Assembly: GCF_025698545.1 (NCBI RefSeq) | Contig: NC_068572.1 | Coordinates: 5,146,001 to 5,210,000, forward strand | Direction of reading: 5' to 3' | Source of the DNA: Gossypium raimondii | Taxonomy: Eukaryota; Streptophyta; Magnoliopsida; Malvales; Malvaceae | DNA length: 64,000 nt | Part shown: piece by piece, positions 35,799-46,818 of the stretch | How the letters are laid out: every line of letters starts with the position of its first letter | Numbering within the stretch: the first letter of the stretch is position 1 | Made by a program: the position numbers and the translations under genes | The notes under the pieces: model-generated | Told to the model about the DNA's origin: nothing | The model's input: only the letters and a program-made list of their open reading frames with translations | The model's database searches: none

Positions 35799-37427
35799 TT
35801 ATCTTCTACCAGCAATCCTTAATAAAGGAGAGATTATACCCTGTATTTCCTGCAATGAATGCTGTATCCTTAGCTCTTCCTCGATCGACCGCTTAAGGTT
35901 TCTAATATGACCCTTCAATGCGTCCGAATTTCGGATATCTTCAACCCTCATCTCAATCACCTTTTTCGTCAACCCCATCAACAAACTAGAATACCTTGGC
36001 ATTGTGGCATTCTTACTCAAAAACGTTAACAATAAACCAAGCTCGTCTGAATCCAAATTCGATACGCATTTCAGTAACTTCTTCCTTGCCACCAATTCCT
36101 CCATCACGGCAACCACATTCTCCCGGTTCTTCCTACTTAAAACGGAAACTAGTGCATCCTTATGCCTAAACTTCTTCAGTAACTTATCGTGCTCAGCCAA
36201 CTTGATCTTCTTATTTCTCATCACTAAATAATCCCCTTCAGTTGGCTTCTCACTCTGCCCTCTATGAAAGTACCTAAAATACGTAGGCTTCAATACCCGT
36301 CTTTCCGATTCCGATATACTCTCAAAACCCAAAACGTTCCCCACTCTACCACTCTCCACATTCTCCTTTCCTTTCCTTCTCCCGGCAAATATAATCCCGT
36401 TCGATGTTCCGATCACTCTAGTTCGACAATCTGGCGAAAAGCTAACTGACATAAGAGGAGCAGGGAACCGCATCGAATGAGTAACCTTCATATTACCAAA
36501 ATCAAAAACCTTCATGTAACCATCTAAACCAACACTCAGAATCCTATCCTCCATTGATTCAGCCCCATCATTTTCCTTCCTAACCCTTCCTACACAAATC
36601 GATGTAACAGTTTTATTATGACTTTCCATTGAATAAACCATTCTCCCTCCCCCAATCAAATCCCATATCTTCACTGAATTCCCACCAGCAGTTGCGATCA
36701 ATCCACCAGAAGGCAAATAAATCACATCTTCCACTGGTTTCCCATGATTCACTTCCAAAACCGACCTCGAATTTTCTACCCTAACATCCCAAACCTTAAC
36801 AGTATGATCATAAGAACCAGTAACAAACAAATCAGGACTTACCGGACTACAATCACTGCACCGTACGTAATCCTTATGACCAATCAAGTCCAATACCACG
36901 CTCTCCCCAGCAACATCCCAAAACTTAACGACCGCATCGTCACCACCAGATAGCAAATGGAGCTTGTCGAGAACCGGGTATTTAACGAACCGAACCGGAC
37001 GGGTATGAGACCGGAGGCGACGAAGCGGGGTCCGGGTTTTGACATCGAAGACCTGGACGAGACCGGAGAGATCGGAAGCGGCTAAGAGGAGACCGTCGTT
37101 ACGGAAGGAAATAGAAGAAACGACGTCGGAGAATGAGGAGATTGTGGAGGAAGGTGAAACATCGCCGTCGGAGAGGGAGAGCGGGGAGAAGAGGGAAACG
37201 GAAGCGGAGTAGGCGGCGGCGAAAAGGTGGGGTGGCGAAGGGGAAAAGGAAAGGGAAGAGATGGAAGAGACGAGGTTGGGGATTTTAGTGGATTTGAAAG
37301 AAGACCAGTATTTGGATTCTGGGGTTTGGGGTAGGCTTCTTGGCTTGGATTTTAGCTTGGGTTTGATTAAGAAGGTCTTCGAGATCGTTGATGCTGGTTC
37401 TTCTGCTCTGATTTCTGCCATTTTCAC
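35799..37427 (-). CDS. UTP15: U3 snoRNA-associated protein 15 (UTP15/SWA1-type WD40)
   Basis: Single-exon gene for 542 residues. It is the plant UTP15 (Arabidopsis SLOW WALKER1) type: a nucleolar WD40 protein of the t-UTP part of the small-subunit processome, needed for 35S rRNA transcription and 18S maturation. WD-type motifs are visible at about 160-171 (GGDDAVVKFWDV), 203-215 (TGSYDHTVKVWDV), 247-256 (GGNSVKIWDL) and 299-310. A basic linker follows (382-422, with RNKKIKL) and then the helical UTP15 C-terminal domain (about 423-530, DALVSVL... to ...EEELRIQ). Two in-frame starts exist, MKMAEIR; the third-codon ATG (37,421) may be the true one. The upstream strand carries two telo-box motifs, typical of ribosome-biogenesis genes. 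Length matches the family. Confidence 0.93.
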   Translation of the reverse strand: MKMAEIRAEEPASTISKTFLIKPKLKSKPRSLPQTPESKYWSSFKSTKIPNLVSSISSLSFSPSPPHLFAAAYSASVSLFSPLSLSDGDVSPSSTISSFSDVVSSISFRNDGLLLAASDLSGLVQVFDVKTRTPLRRLRSHTRPVRFVKYPVLDKLHLLSGGDDAVVKFWDVAGESVVLDLIGHKDYVRCSDCSPVSPDLFVTGSYDHTVKVWDVRVENSRSVLEVNHGKPVEDVIYLPSGGLIATAGGNSVKIWDLIGGGRMVYSMESHNKTVTSICVGRVRKENDGAESMEDRILSVGLDGYMKVFDFGNMKVTHSMRFPAPLMSVSFSPDCRTRVIGTSNGIIFAGRRKGKENVESGRVGNVLGFESISESERRVLKPTYFRYFHRGQSEKPTEGDYLVMRNKKIKLAEHDKLLKKFRHKDALVSVLSRKNRENVVAVMEELVARKKLLKCVSNLDSDELGLLLTFLSKNATMPRYSSLLMGLTKKVIEMRVEDIRNSDALKGHIRNLKRSIEEELRIQHSLQEIQGIISPLLRIAGRR

Positions 37428-37467
37428 TCGGGATTTTGCTGCAAAAAATGGAGGGGGTTTTTTGTGT

Positions 37468-37499
37468 TTAGGGTTTTTGGTTATTATGTTTTAGGGTTT
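37468..37499 (-). promoter_or_regulatory. Paired telo-box motifs upstream of UTP15
   Basis: On the gene's strand AAACCCTAA occurs twice, at 37,491-37,499 and 37,468-37,476, within 75 bp of the start codon. Telo boxes are frequent in promoters of plant translation and ribosome-biogenesis genes. No TATA box is obvious. Confidence 0.6.
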
Positions 37500-40400
37500 T
37501 GGAACTTCACCGTAACAAAACGATGCGCTGAAGGAAATTTAAAATAACTTCCCCCTGTGATGCCACGTGTAGACTAGAGTGTAATTAAGCCGAGGCGGAA
37601 TACAAGCGACTCGAGACCTGCTCGAAATTCCGGGTTCATCCAATCAATATCTATTTTTAAATTAGAGCTAGATTTATTTAAGTTTAATTTTATTTATCAA
37701 TTATTATATTAAACTTAAATTTAGTTTGATAATTAAATTTGAGGTTATTAATATATATTAAAGACAATAATATAATATAAAAATATTTATAATATATTAC
37801 AAATAAAAAAAACACAATAGGACTTACAAGTCATCGAGCCAAGTATTTTTCAGCTCGAGATTGATTCAATAATTTTAAATCGAGTTCAATTGTTAATTGA
37901 ATTTAAGTAACTTATGAACATCAATAATTCATTTACGCTCTTAATTTAGATACCAGTAATTGATTAGATGTGAAATACATATTAAAAATGTCTTTTTTTA
38001 AGTGTTTAAAAGGATTCGACTTGAAAAATAATTAATAATAAATTTATATTATTTTTATTTAAATTTAGTGTAAAATAGAAAATACTTTAATATAATTTAT
38101 AGTTGTATTTAACATATGATTAGTTTATAAGTTATATATTTAGCATGAACTGAATTATAATTGTAATGATAAATGAATTTATAATTGTATTTGACATGTA
38201 TAAATTATACATTTAGCGTAATTTGAATTATAAACGGATAGGGTTAAAGGTTAACCGAACTTTTAATTCTTTAACAATTAATTAAATTAAAAAATTTAAA
38301 AGAAATTGGTCAAACTGAAATTTATATGTTTTGTTAGAATAAGTATAAAATATATCAAATAAATAAAATTATAATGTTCATTCAATCAAATTAACCGAAC
38401 TAGTAATAGCCTAATATCTATAATATATAACATTATTTATTAAGTTTTGTTAATTACTTGATTTCGAACTAAATTAACTGTTAACCAAAATTTCAAAAAC
38501 CTATAATCGACCTCTGACTGAACTAGATTGATTAACCGACCCATTAACCGAATTAAATCGATTCAGTTAATTAATTCAGTTTTAACCGAAATTTGAACTC
38601 CCTCACAAACAAACAGAATGATAAATGAATTATACTCAAATCTTCCCCTAACATCAATTATAGGTTAATTATATATTATTAGTGCATTTGAATAACTTCT
38701 ATCTCTACCTTTAATAAACAAAAAGTCATGCAAAAGATGTAATCAAACAATATTAAATTTAAGACATTAAAGCTCGAGTTTAACTAGAAAATGTAATCAA
38801 GCAAAATTAAATGTAAGAAATTAAAACTTGAGCATAACTTGAAAGAAAATTTGGGTTTGACTTAAAATTTAATGCTTAAAAGTTCTATTTAAGCTCAATT
38901 GAGTTATTGTTTTCAAAGTATTAATCAATAGGAGATAATGGTTGAATTGATTAAATAGACGTAGTAAAAAATGTGAGTTCGATTTTATTTTGAACATCAA
39001 ATTTAATTATTTTTGTTTGAGTTCAAGTTTATGTTAGAAATTTGTATTAGTTATGAAAATATTAAAATTGATTAACTATTAGAGATATATGAATGAAGTA
39101 TTAAGATACCCGTATTCAACTTTTTTACTAGTTCGAGCTTAATTTGAAAATGATTGAGTCGAATTGATTTATTTTTATAAGTCAAACTCAAATAATTTAT
39201 CTCCAATCTTGTTGTGATGCTTATTCAATAATGTTGATTGTTAAAAGGCTTAATATAATATTTGGTGTCTATACTTATACTTTTCTTTTAATTTGATATT
39301 TTTTATTTAATTTGGTACATTAACTTGACACTTTTTCTTAATTTAGTATCTAAACTTTTGAGGGGTCAAATTTGGTACCTAAATTTATTAAATGTTATAA
39401 AATTATGCAAATTACTAACGGTGTTTTTTTTTATGCTACAAAAATATTGTCAGATTAGAGAAAATTTATGTTAAAAAAATAGGTATTGAGCTATGCTTAA
39501 TGAATTAATATTAAATAAGAAAAAATTTAAAATCCCAAATTAAAAGAATTTTAATTTTTTCAATTAATAAAATAATTAATTAAATAAATAGAAAAAGTAT
39601 TTGAACATATAAAATACAAAAATATCATATCATCCATAAAAAATATTTTTAGTGTATTGGAGTAATTTGTAAAACATTTGACAAGTACCGATTAAAAAAG
39701 TACTAAATTTAAAAAAAGGAGTCAAGTTCAAATACCAAATTGAACCCCCAAAGAGATTAAGTACCAACTTAATAAAAAGTATAAAGTTTAAGTACCAAAT
39801 TAGGAAAAAGTGTCAAGTTTGGGTACCAATTAGAACCCAAAAAAAGTTAGATATCAAATTAGAAAAAGATGTCAAATTCAAGTACATAATGTCATATTAA
39901 GCCTTCTAAAATGATTGTTCAACATAGCATAATAAAAGAGTGAAAATAAGAGTCACCACTTTGTACACGACAGGATAATTATTGGATAATAAATTATCGA
40001 CGTGATTTTTTTTCTCCAAGTCATTTGTTTTTTTATCTTTTGTTTTCCTCAACTGCGTTGTCAGCTTCCGGGCTGACTATCGCCCGCCTTTTTCCTCTCC
40101 CATCAACCATTTCTTTATTTATTATTCTCATTTACTACACACATATTCTTTCTTTTCAATTTGCATATCTATTTTGTGGGTATCTATGTTATCTTTACAA
40201 GTTGTGATTGACAGATGACGATATCTGTCGTTCGCTAAAACTCCACCAACCACCAATATTTTTTTTCTTGGAAAGTAGGTGCCTTTTTGTCAACTTCTTA
40301 ATGTATTTTTGTTTTGAGAATATTTCAAAATAATAAATTATTTCACATGTCGATTTGGACCCGTATTGTCTTAAGTTTTATATTTTTTTGTTAGTTTTTC

Positions 40401-42250
40401 CATTGTTTAATAAGTATTTAGTTTTAGAAGTTTTTTATTGCTCTTGTAGTACATTTTTTAGTCTTATTTATGCATGTAATCTTAGTTTTACAAGTGATTT
40501 TAGGGATGATTTTCTTGTTATCCTCTCTAGTTTGGTGAATACTCGATTCTTTTGTCAATTTTTGCTCCCTGCTTTAGACTATCCGAGGTTGGTTTCCTTA
40601 TCGTATTAAGTGCTTGCAATCACTCCAGATATATCGTGTTTGAGTTGTGATAAAGCCAATTGTTAACGTGTCATAATGTTCTACTAATGTTGAGGCTAAA
40701 ACCTTTGTTGTATTGATGGGGCTTGTCCTTTACCATCTACAACGAGTGTTTACTATTTTTTTCTCTCTAAATTGTATAATTCCATTAATTAAATAAATTA
40801 ATGAATTTACCTTAAAAAAAAACTATCAATATGAATAAAAAATGTAACTGTGATTTTTTTTAAAATGAAAATTGTTGCACATAATTAAAATGCTCAAAAT
40901 GCACCCTTTAATGGTATCATCTCGTGTTTAGCAAAGTTTGAAGTATAAATTTTATGGAACAATTGATTAGATGTCCATGGGTCGAGTCGGGCTCAATCAA
41001 ATTTTTAGGCTCATTTGTTAGATCTGAATTCGGCAAGAAAAATGAGCTTAAAATTTTGCCAAAGCTCGACCTAGATAAAAATGCTAAAACTCGGGTCTGG
41101 CCAGTATGTATTAATTTTTTATGTTATTTTTATATAAATTTTTTAAAAATTTATAAAATACTAAAACATTAAAATAAATATTTCCCAACAAATTGAAAAC
41201 AAATTAAAAAAATATGTATATTTAAATAATACTAAGATATATACAACTTAACAAGTAAGTGCCTCTAAAATAGTGACAAAATTAACAATAAAACAAAAAT
41301 TATACAATAACAATAAAATAGTAACAATATAATACTAAAATAGTAACAAAATAGTGAAAAATATGCATATTTGAGTTAGGCTTAGGTCAAAAAACTTACT
41401 TAAGGTCTAGCCCATTTTCTAAAAGGGTCTAATACTTTTATCCAATTCTATTTTTCAAACCTATATTTTATCCAAACATTCCCACTGAGTTAGACAACTT
41501 TCATCAATTTAAAATGAATTGTAAATCTCATTTGGATTTTATGTTTGAAATAAGATATCACAACTCCATGTATAATCATTGATTTTATCGTTTAGTTTTT
41601 GCAACTAAGTATCAAGCACAACATTGAAATTTGCTAGTTTAAAATAATGTTCCAATGTAATGCGGTTTTATTAACGACCAAGCTTTCCATTTTATTAACA
41701 AACCATAATCACTTCTAATAATTTCTTAACCTCTGCAAATTTGATTCCATTCAAAATTTTAAATTTTGAATTAAATAGTTTGAGTTATTTGAGTTAATTA
41801 AGTTATTCAAATCAACTTAAATAAAAAATTTAAAATATTTGCTTTTACTCGAATATGAATTACACAATTCGAGTCATTCGAAAATCTGAATAAGAAAAGG
41901 CAAAACTACATCGTTTTGATAAACATTTACATTTTCTGAAGTTAAAAGGTAAAACTACGTCGTTTTGATAAATATTTACTTGTCAAGTTAAAAGACAAAA
42001 TCATTATATTATTTATATAGTTAAATGATATTGTACTTCGCCTACTAGTTAAATAATCGATCTATGTAAATACAAGATTGAGTATAAATAATAGGTTCGT
42101 TAACTCGACTCGAAATTTTTTGACTCCATTCGATTCAATTTAAACAAATTAAAATTGAGTTCGATTGCTAAAATAGAATTCGTCAACTCAACTAACTCAA
42201 AATTTTTTAACTCGATTTAAGCTCGACTCAATCGAATAATCACCCGTACA
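37500..42250. other. Long AT-rich intergenic region
   Basis: No gene seen apart from the repeats listed separately. Positions 40,020-40,800 contain a less AT-rich block without a recognisable frame. Positions 41,740-42,250 hold TTCGAG/ACTCGA words and a tandem pair (ggcaaaactacatcgttttg at about 41,899 and ggtaaaactacgtcgttttg at about 41,948), ending near aatcacccgtacac: probably a diverged hAT-like element related to the one at 26,243. Confidence 0.5.
39245..39905. mobile_element. Inverted-repeat MITE-like element
   Basis: Starts aaggcttaatataatatttg and ends catattaagcctt, the same bases inverted. The arms are over 100 bp of repeated ggtacc/aagtaccaaatt words in opposite orientation. About 660 bp, no reading frame. 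No convincing target duplication. Confidence 0.6.
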
Positions 42251-42550
42251 CTTAAAATCAAAGTTGATGAAGCCATTCTACTCTCCTCTCATATTACTTG
42301 CATTGTAATGGCCTTATCCTAGAATATTGTGAACATTCAAATTACACTGAGAGATGGCATAAAATATTACACATCCATCCTTCAATGCAACCATGTACTT
42401 AGCATCAACAAATTCAAGAAATTTAGCATCACCATGTAACATTTTTGGAGCTTTTTCTTTATCTGTGAATACGATATCAAACTAAGCATAGCTTTGTCAT
42501 GTTTTAGCTTTCCTCATCACCTCTAAGAGCATGTTCTTGAAATGTACATC
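42251..42550 (-). pseudogene. hAT transposase fragment (DUF4371-like relic)
   Basis: One continuous minus-strand frame of 100 codons carries four in-frame stops but still reads as protein: FDIVFTDKEKAPKML, FLEFVDAKYMVALKDG and, near the end, a broken form of the conserved RGQGYDGASNMRGEWNG motif (here GHYNASNMRGE, with stops before the G and after the E). That motif is typical of zinc-finger-MYM/DUF4371 hAT transposases in plants. The fragment lies beside hAT-like TCGAG-rich sequence. Confidence 0.6.
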
Positions 42551-42920
42551 AATTGAAGTTTTAAATCAAACATGTGAATATTGATTAATGAGATTTTTTT
42601 TTTTGCTCCTTTCTAACATCTTGAAAGAACAAAAAAAACTTAAAACTTGTTTTTAATTAAAAAGCAAAAAGCTTGAAAGAACAAAAAAGAAGAAAAACAT
42701 GGAAAAGAGGGCATTGATTAATGTAAGATTTTCAATTCTAAATTTGGATCTTGCACTTTTTCGAAGAAGAAATTAAAAGAGTAGAAAAAATAAATTCATA
42801 AAACTAAAAATAGAAGGGACTAATTTTTAAACACGCAAAGAGTATAGGGACTGGAAGTAGAATTAGTCCTCAAATAAAACATACCAACTTTTTTTAAATC
42901 ATACTAAAATACTGTTTTCA
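42551..42920. other. Upstream region of H2A.X
   Basis: AT-rich sequence with A/T runs and no gene; it separates the hAT relic from the proximal H2A.X promoter. Confidence 0.5.
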
Positions 42921-43009
42921 GATCCACGTTGGCAATCCGTGGCGTCCAACTCCTGTACCAATCGAAATAAACTCCTTCCCCGAAACGAGTTTCCCACTCA
43001 CTTTATAAA
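42921..43009 (+). promoter_or_regulatory. H2A.X promoter elements
   Basis: TATAAA at 43,004-43,009, about 105 bp before the start codon, fits a TATA box. A CCAATCG box lies at about 42,958. GATCCACG at 42,921-42,928 is one base off the reversed histone octamer (GATCCGCG), which marks S-phase histone promoters in plants. Functional claims are inference. Confidence 0.5.
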
Positions 43010-43114
43010 CTTCGTTCCCACGCCTTTTTCTCTCATTAATCACCAAAATTGCGCCAAAAAAGAACTTAATACTCTACAATCTCCATTAACAAAATCTAGG
43101 GTTTTCAAAAGAAG

Positions 43115-43609
43115 ATGAGCTCAACAGTATCAACAAAGGGAGGCAGAGGCAAGCCTAAGTCCTCCAAATCCGTCTCCCGATCTCAAAAAGCCGGCCTACA
43201 GTTCCCCGTTGGCCGTATCGCCCGTTTCCTTAAAGCCGGGAAATACGCCGATCGTGTCGGCGCTGGTGCCCCCGTATATCTCTCCGCCGTCCTTGAATAC
43301 CTTGCTGCTGAGGTATATCCTCTTAATCTTATTTTGCTTTGGTAATGTTGGAACCGTAAACGAAAAGTTTAATCGATTTTTTTGCAGGTTCTTGAACTTG
43401 CTGGAAATGCTGCTAGGGATAACAAGAAGAATCGGATCGTGCCGAGGCATATTCAATTGGCTGTAAGGAACGATGAAGAGTTAAGTAAACTTTTGGGGAC
43501 TGTTACCATTGCTAATGGAGGTGTTTTGCCTAATATTCATCAAAATCTGTTGCCGAAGAAGATTGGTAAAGGGAAGGGTGATATTGGATCGGCTTCACAA
43601 GAATTTTAG
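43115..43609 (+). CDS. Histone H2A.X
   Basis: Two exons, 43,115-43,312 and 43,388-43,609, joined by a 75-bp GT-AG intron, give 139 residues. The N-tail is [18 protein letters not shown]. The histone fold has [15 protein letters not shown] and [20 protein letters not shown]. The acidic-patch segment is [10 protein letters not shown], and the C-terminus ends SASQEF. The terminal SQEF motif identifies the H2A.X variant: its serine is phosphorylated by ATM/ATR at DNA double-strand breaks (gamma-H2A.X). The intron position in the Glu-Val codon junction (AAE|VLELAG) is usual for plant H2A.X genes. Intact; the family length is about 140 residues. The 5' leader has ctagggttttc, a telo-box-like motif. 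Confidence 0.96.
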
Positions 43610-43929
43610 ACGATTCTGGAGCGTGAAGAAGTCTCTTTTGTTTCGGAAATTTATTCTTATAATTGGAAACAGTTAAAACGATTGGGTAATCTTATATTTT
43701 GTTTTCCGATGGGTTGTTTTGTGAGCTTTCAACTGGTCCTGTAAATCATATTTTGGGCTCGTTTTGATTTTGGTTGAGTAGGTTGTGCAAAATTGATATC
43801 CTTATATATATTTACTTTGCATTTGCAGTAATTTTTTTGCAATTCAACACACCAAACAAAACTTATATATACATATATATTCAAAAGTATTCTGTGTAGT
43901 TGGCAGTCTTCTGCCTTCCATTCTAAGCA

Positions 43930-44110
43930 TCTATGTATATATGTTCTATTCTATTTTGCAAGTATGGGTATCTAGTTGTTCCTCAGTCTGCTGAGACCAA
44001 GGGCAGAGTGATGAAAACATTGGAAAATGGGTTACAAAGAGGAAGATCTTTGATGATTCTGTTGTCATTGCGACCACCAAGGTTAGCTTCCTTTATTTGT
44101 TGCCTTAACA
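43930..44110 (+). pseudogene. Possible exon relic, unrecognised
   Basis: Two overlapping frames look protein-like: YGYLVVPQSAETKGRVMK in one, and GKWVTKRKIFDDSVVIATTK in another shifted by one base, ending at accaccaag|gttagc, which resembles a splice donor. Together they could be a frameshifted exon. I cannot name the family, and the region may equally be non-coding. Confidence 0.2.
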
Positions 44111-46800
44111 AAATTAGATGATGGATTCTGATGATCGGTGTTCATTTTGATCGAAACCCATATCCTTTAATCTAGGGTTGTCTTGTTTGAGTATGATTGC
44201 ACAGGCTTTTGTTTGTTCTCATTGTATGGAAAGAAGGAAAATCAATTCCATAATCTAATTTCAGTTTTACACATTTTAATCCAGGGTTGTGTAAGCACTA
44301 GTATAGTAAAATACACTGTGAATAGGTTCAATTTGAAAAGAAAATGCTTTTTTTATGCTTGCATCCCTTGGACCTTAATATACCTTTTGATCCATTGGTC
44401 TGAATAGTAACAAGTATTCCAAGAATTAGCCGTGAAGACTTAATGATGATTCCTATGATGTATAAATATAATTTTTAGATGGGTTATTTTCCTAACAATG
44501 TAAATCTGTTAATCTATTAATATTTGCTGCAGTGTATAGCAAATTGTAAGATGACTTGCCTGCCATCCAGGCAAATGAGTTGGACCTGATATCACTGAGG
44601 ATTAGATAGAATGTTAGTTCTATATGTTATGATCTCCTGTATCATTGCACTGGAAATGTGTCTGGATTGTTCCTTGTTTGGAAATTTTTACTGGTGTAAT
44701 TAGTGCATTAGGATATTAAGCTAACCTGCTCTGTATAATTTCATTATTACTTTGTAGCAAGGTGAATTCTTTTGCTGGTTCCTGATTGTTCTTGCATGTT
44801 AAGTTACCCTTTTAGGCCAAGTGTCTTAAAAAGCATGTAATTTATTTCCTTGAAGCTGTTCTTTCTGGTATTTTTGATATTTTGGATAATCAACCTTTTA
44901 CTTGCTGAATACAATAGTTCAAACTTACCTGTCTGAATCTGGTCTTTTTGGTCTTCTTTCATAGCATGTTATTTGTTTACTTGAATCAATAGTTCTTTTT
45001 GGAGTACCTGATTGTAGAAGTTTGAAACTTATATTATTCTTATTTCTATAGATTGAATGAATAGTATATACCTGTAGTTCTGTAGAAGTGGACTACTCTA
45101 GCTTATCAGTATAAATGGATTTTAGTGTAATTATATTTGTATACCCTAAGTATAATAATCTACTTTACCAAGATTCGGGTAAATGTTATGGAAAAGCTCA
45201 TCTCTTTCCAAGTTTTTCCATATAGTTGGATGATTATACTTTCATTCCATTCTTATGACTGAATATGTATTGGATATGGAAAATTTAGGAAAAGTAAAGA
45301 CTCCAGATAATGTAAGACCATAACTATTACAATTTGATTTCTAGTGGAATGATATACATGCCTTTGTGGGTGGATGTGTAACTTTTTATGCTCTAATGGC
45401 TTCGAAGTGTCTGCAAATGGATTATTTTGATCTTTATCAAATCTATTCCTTTAGGGGATAGGTTGATGACCAGTGTTACTTGTGTAGGAATGCATATGGG
45501 TATGATTAGATTTTTTTTTTCTTTTTCATATATTTGGAGTCTTGAAGGTTAAATGAGTATGGTTAATTGTATTTTAGTTTAATTGATATGGGTAATATTG
45601 TCAACGTAGAATTATATGGGTTTGAGTGTACCTTCTATTTATGGGTTTACCAAGGGGTTATAAGTAATTTTAGATATTTTATCAAAAATAAAAAAGATTC
45701 AAATTTGGACTTGTTTTTGGCTTGCACACTATAAAAAGTCCATTTTGTTATTAAATTTTAATAAAATATTTAGTATATTTTTAATTAATATTTTATATTT
45801 TTAAATAAAAATAAAAAATATTTTATTATTCAAATTAAAATGGGTCAGGCTGGTTTGAAGTGCAAAAAAAACTTGTCTAAGTTAAGCCCATTGGGTTGGG
45901 TGGGCTACTTGGCCATGGACTTGAGGTTGTGGAGTTGCAAAAATTGAGCACAATATCTTTTATGCCATTTTTCAATATGTACGTGAGGTGAGTATGTGTC
46001 TATAGAGATGAATTTCATAAGTAATTTTAAAAATTGATGTGTTTTTTTTATATTTATATTTTTTATTATTTTATTATGCTTTTATAAGACACATAGAGTT
46101 CTTAGACTCTATGAAGAGATTGATAAGTGTCTTATAAAGTTGTAATAAAGAAATAAAAATAAATATTTAAGAACAGCAATCTATACCAATTTTTTAAAAT
46201 TATTTAGGAAGTAAAAGAAATACATGCCAGATGCTCACTCTTATAGACTCAAAGAAGAGCAAATTTGGATCAAAGGTAATTTAAGGCTCAAAGTATTGTT
46301 GAAGCTTGATGGCTTCTTTACTAATTAAAAAGATAATTAAAGTGGTGAGCAAGCATCAAAGTTGTTAAATTCAGCAGGTTGAAGATGTTAAATTGTTGGG
46401 GTTTCTCTTTTAAACCAACACAAATTATTTTGAGACGTTGAACATTCTAGTTTTCCAGGGGGCATAATTGGACCATTTCTCATTGTCACCCAATATATCG
46501 TAATTGGTCCCCACCCTCATTTCTGACTTTTTTAATATCTTATGTTTAAATTAAACAAGTAGCCTGAAAAAAGATTTGTTAAAAATGTAACAATGATTTT
46601 GATTTTATGAATTAAATGTAATTTTTTCCTTGTTTCTTAAAAAGAATGGATAATTAATTAATTATTGGTTAAACTACTAATGAACATAACAACCCATTAT
46701 GTGTTCTCTTTCGGCCAACAGCAATTAAGGGTGAGTAAAAGAATAGTTGATTTCTCAGGTTATTCACTCATGGTAATTAGTTTATGAATGTTTCTAACCT
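44111..46800. other. Intergenic DNA downstream of H2A.X
   Basis: No gene seen. A segment of about 57 bp at 44,681-44,737 recurs at 49,034-49,093. Around 45,840-45,940 a gggtcaggctgg...ttgggttgggtgggct segment looks like the end of a decayed transposon. Confidence 0.45.
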
Positions 46801-46818
46801 GAATTGTTTTATAATTAA

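Noticed and set aside
36004..37494. Plus-strand frames opposite UTP15
   Set aside because: Shadows of the strong minus-strand WD40 frame; no domain of their own.
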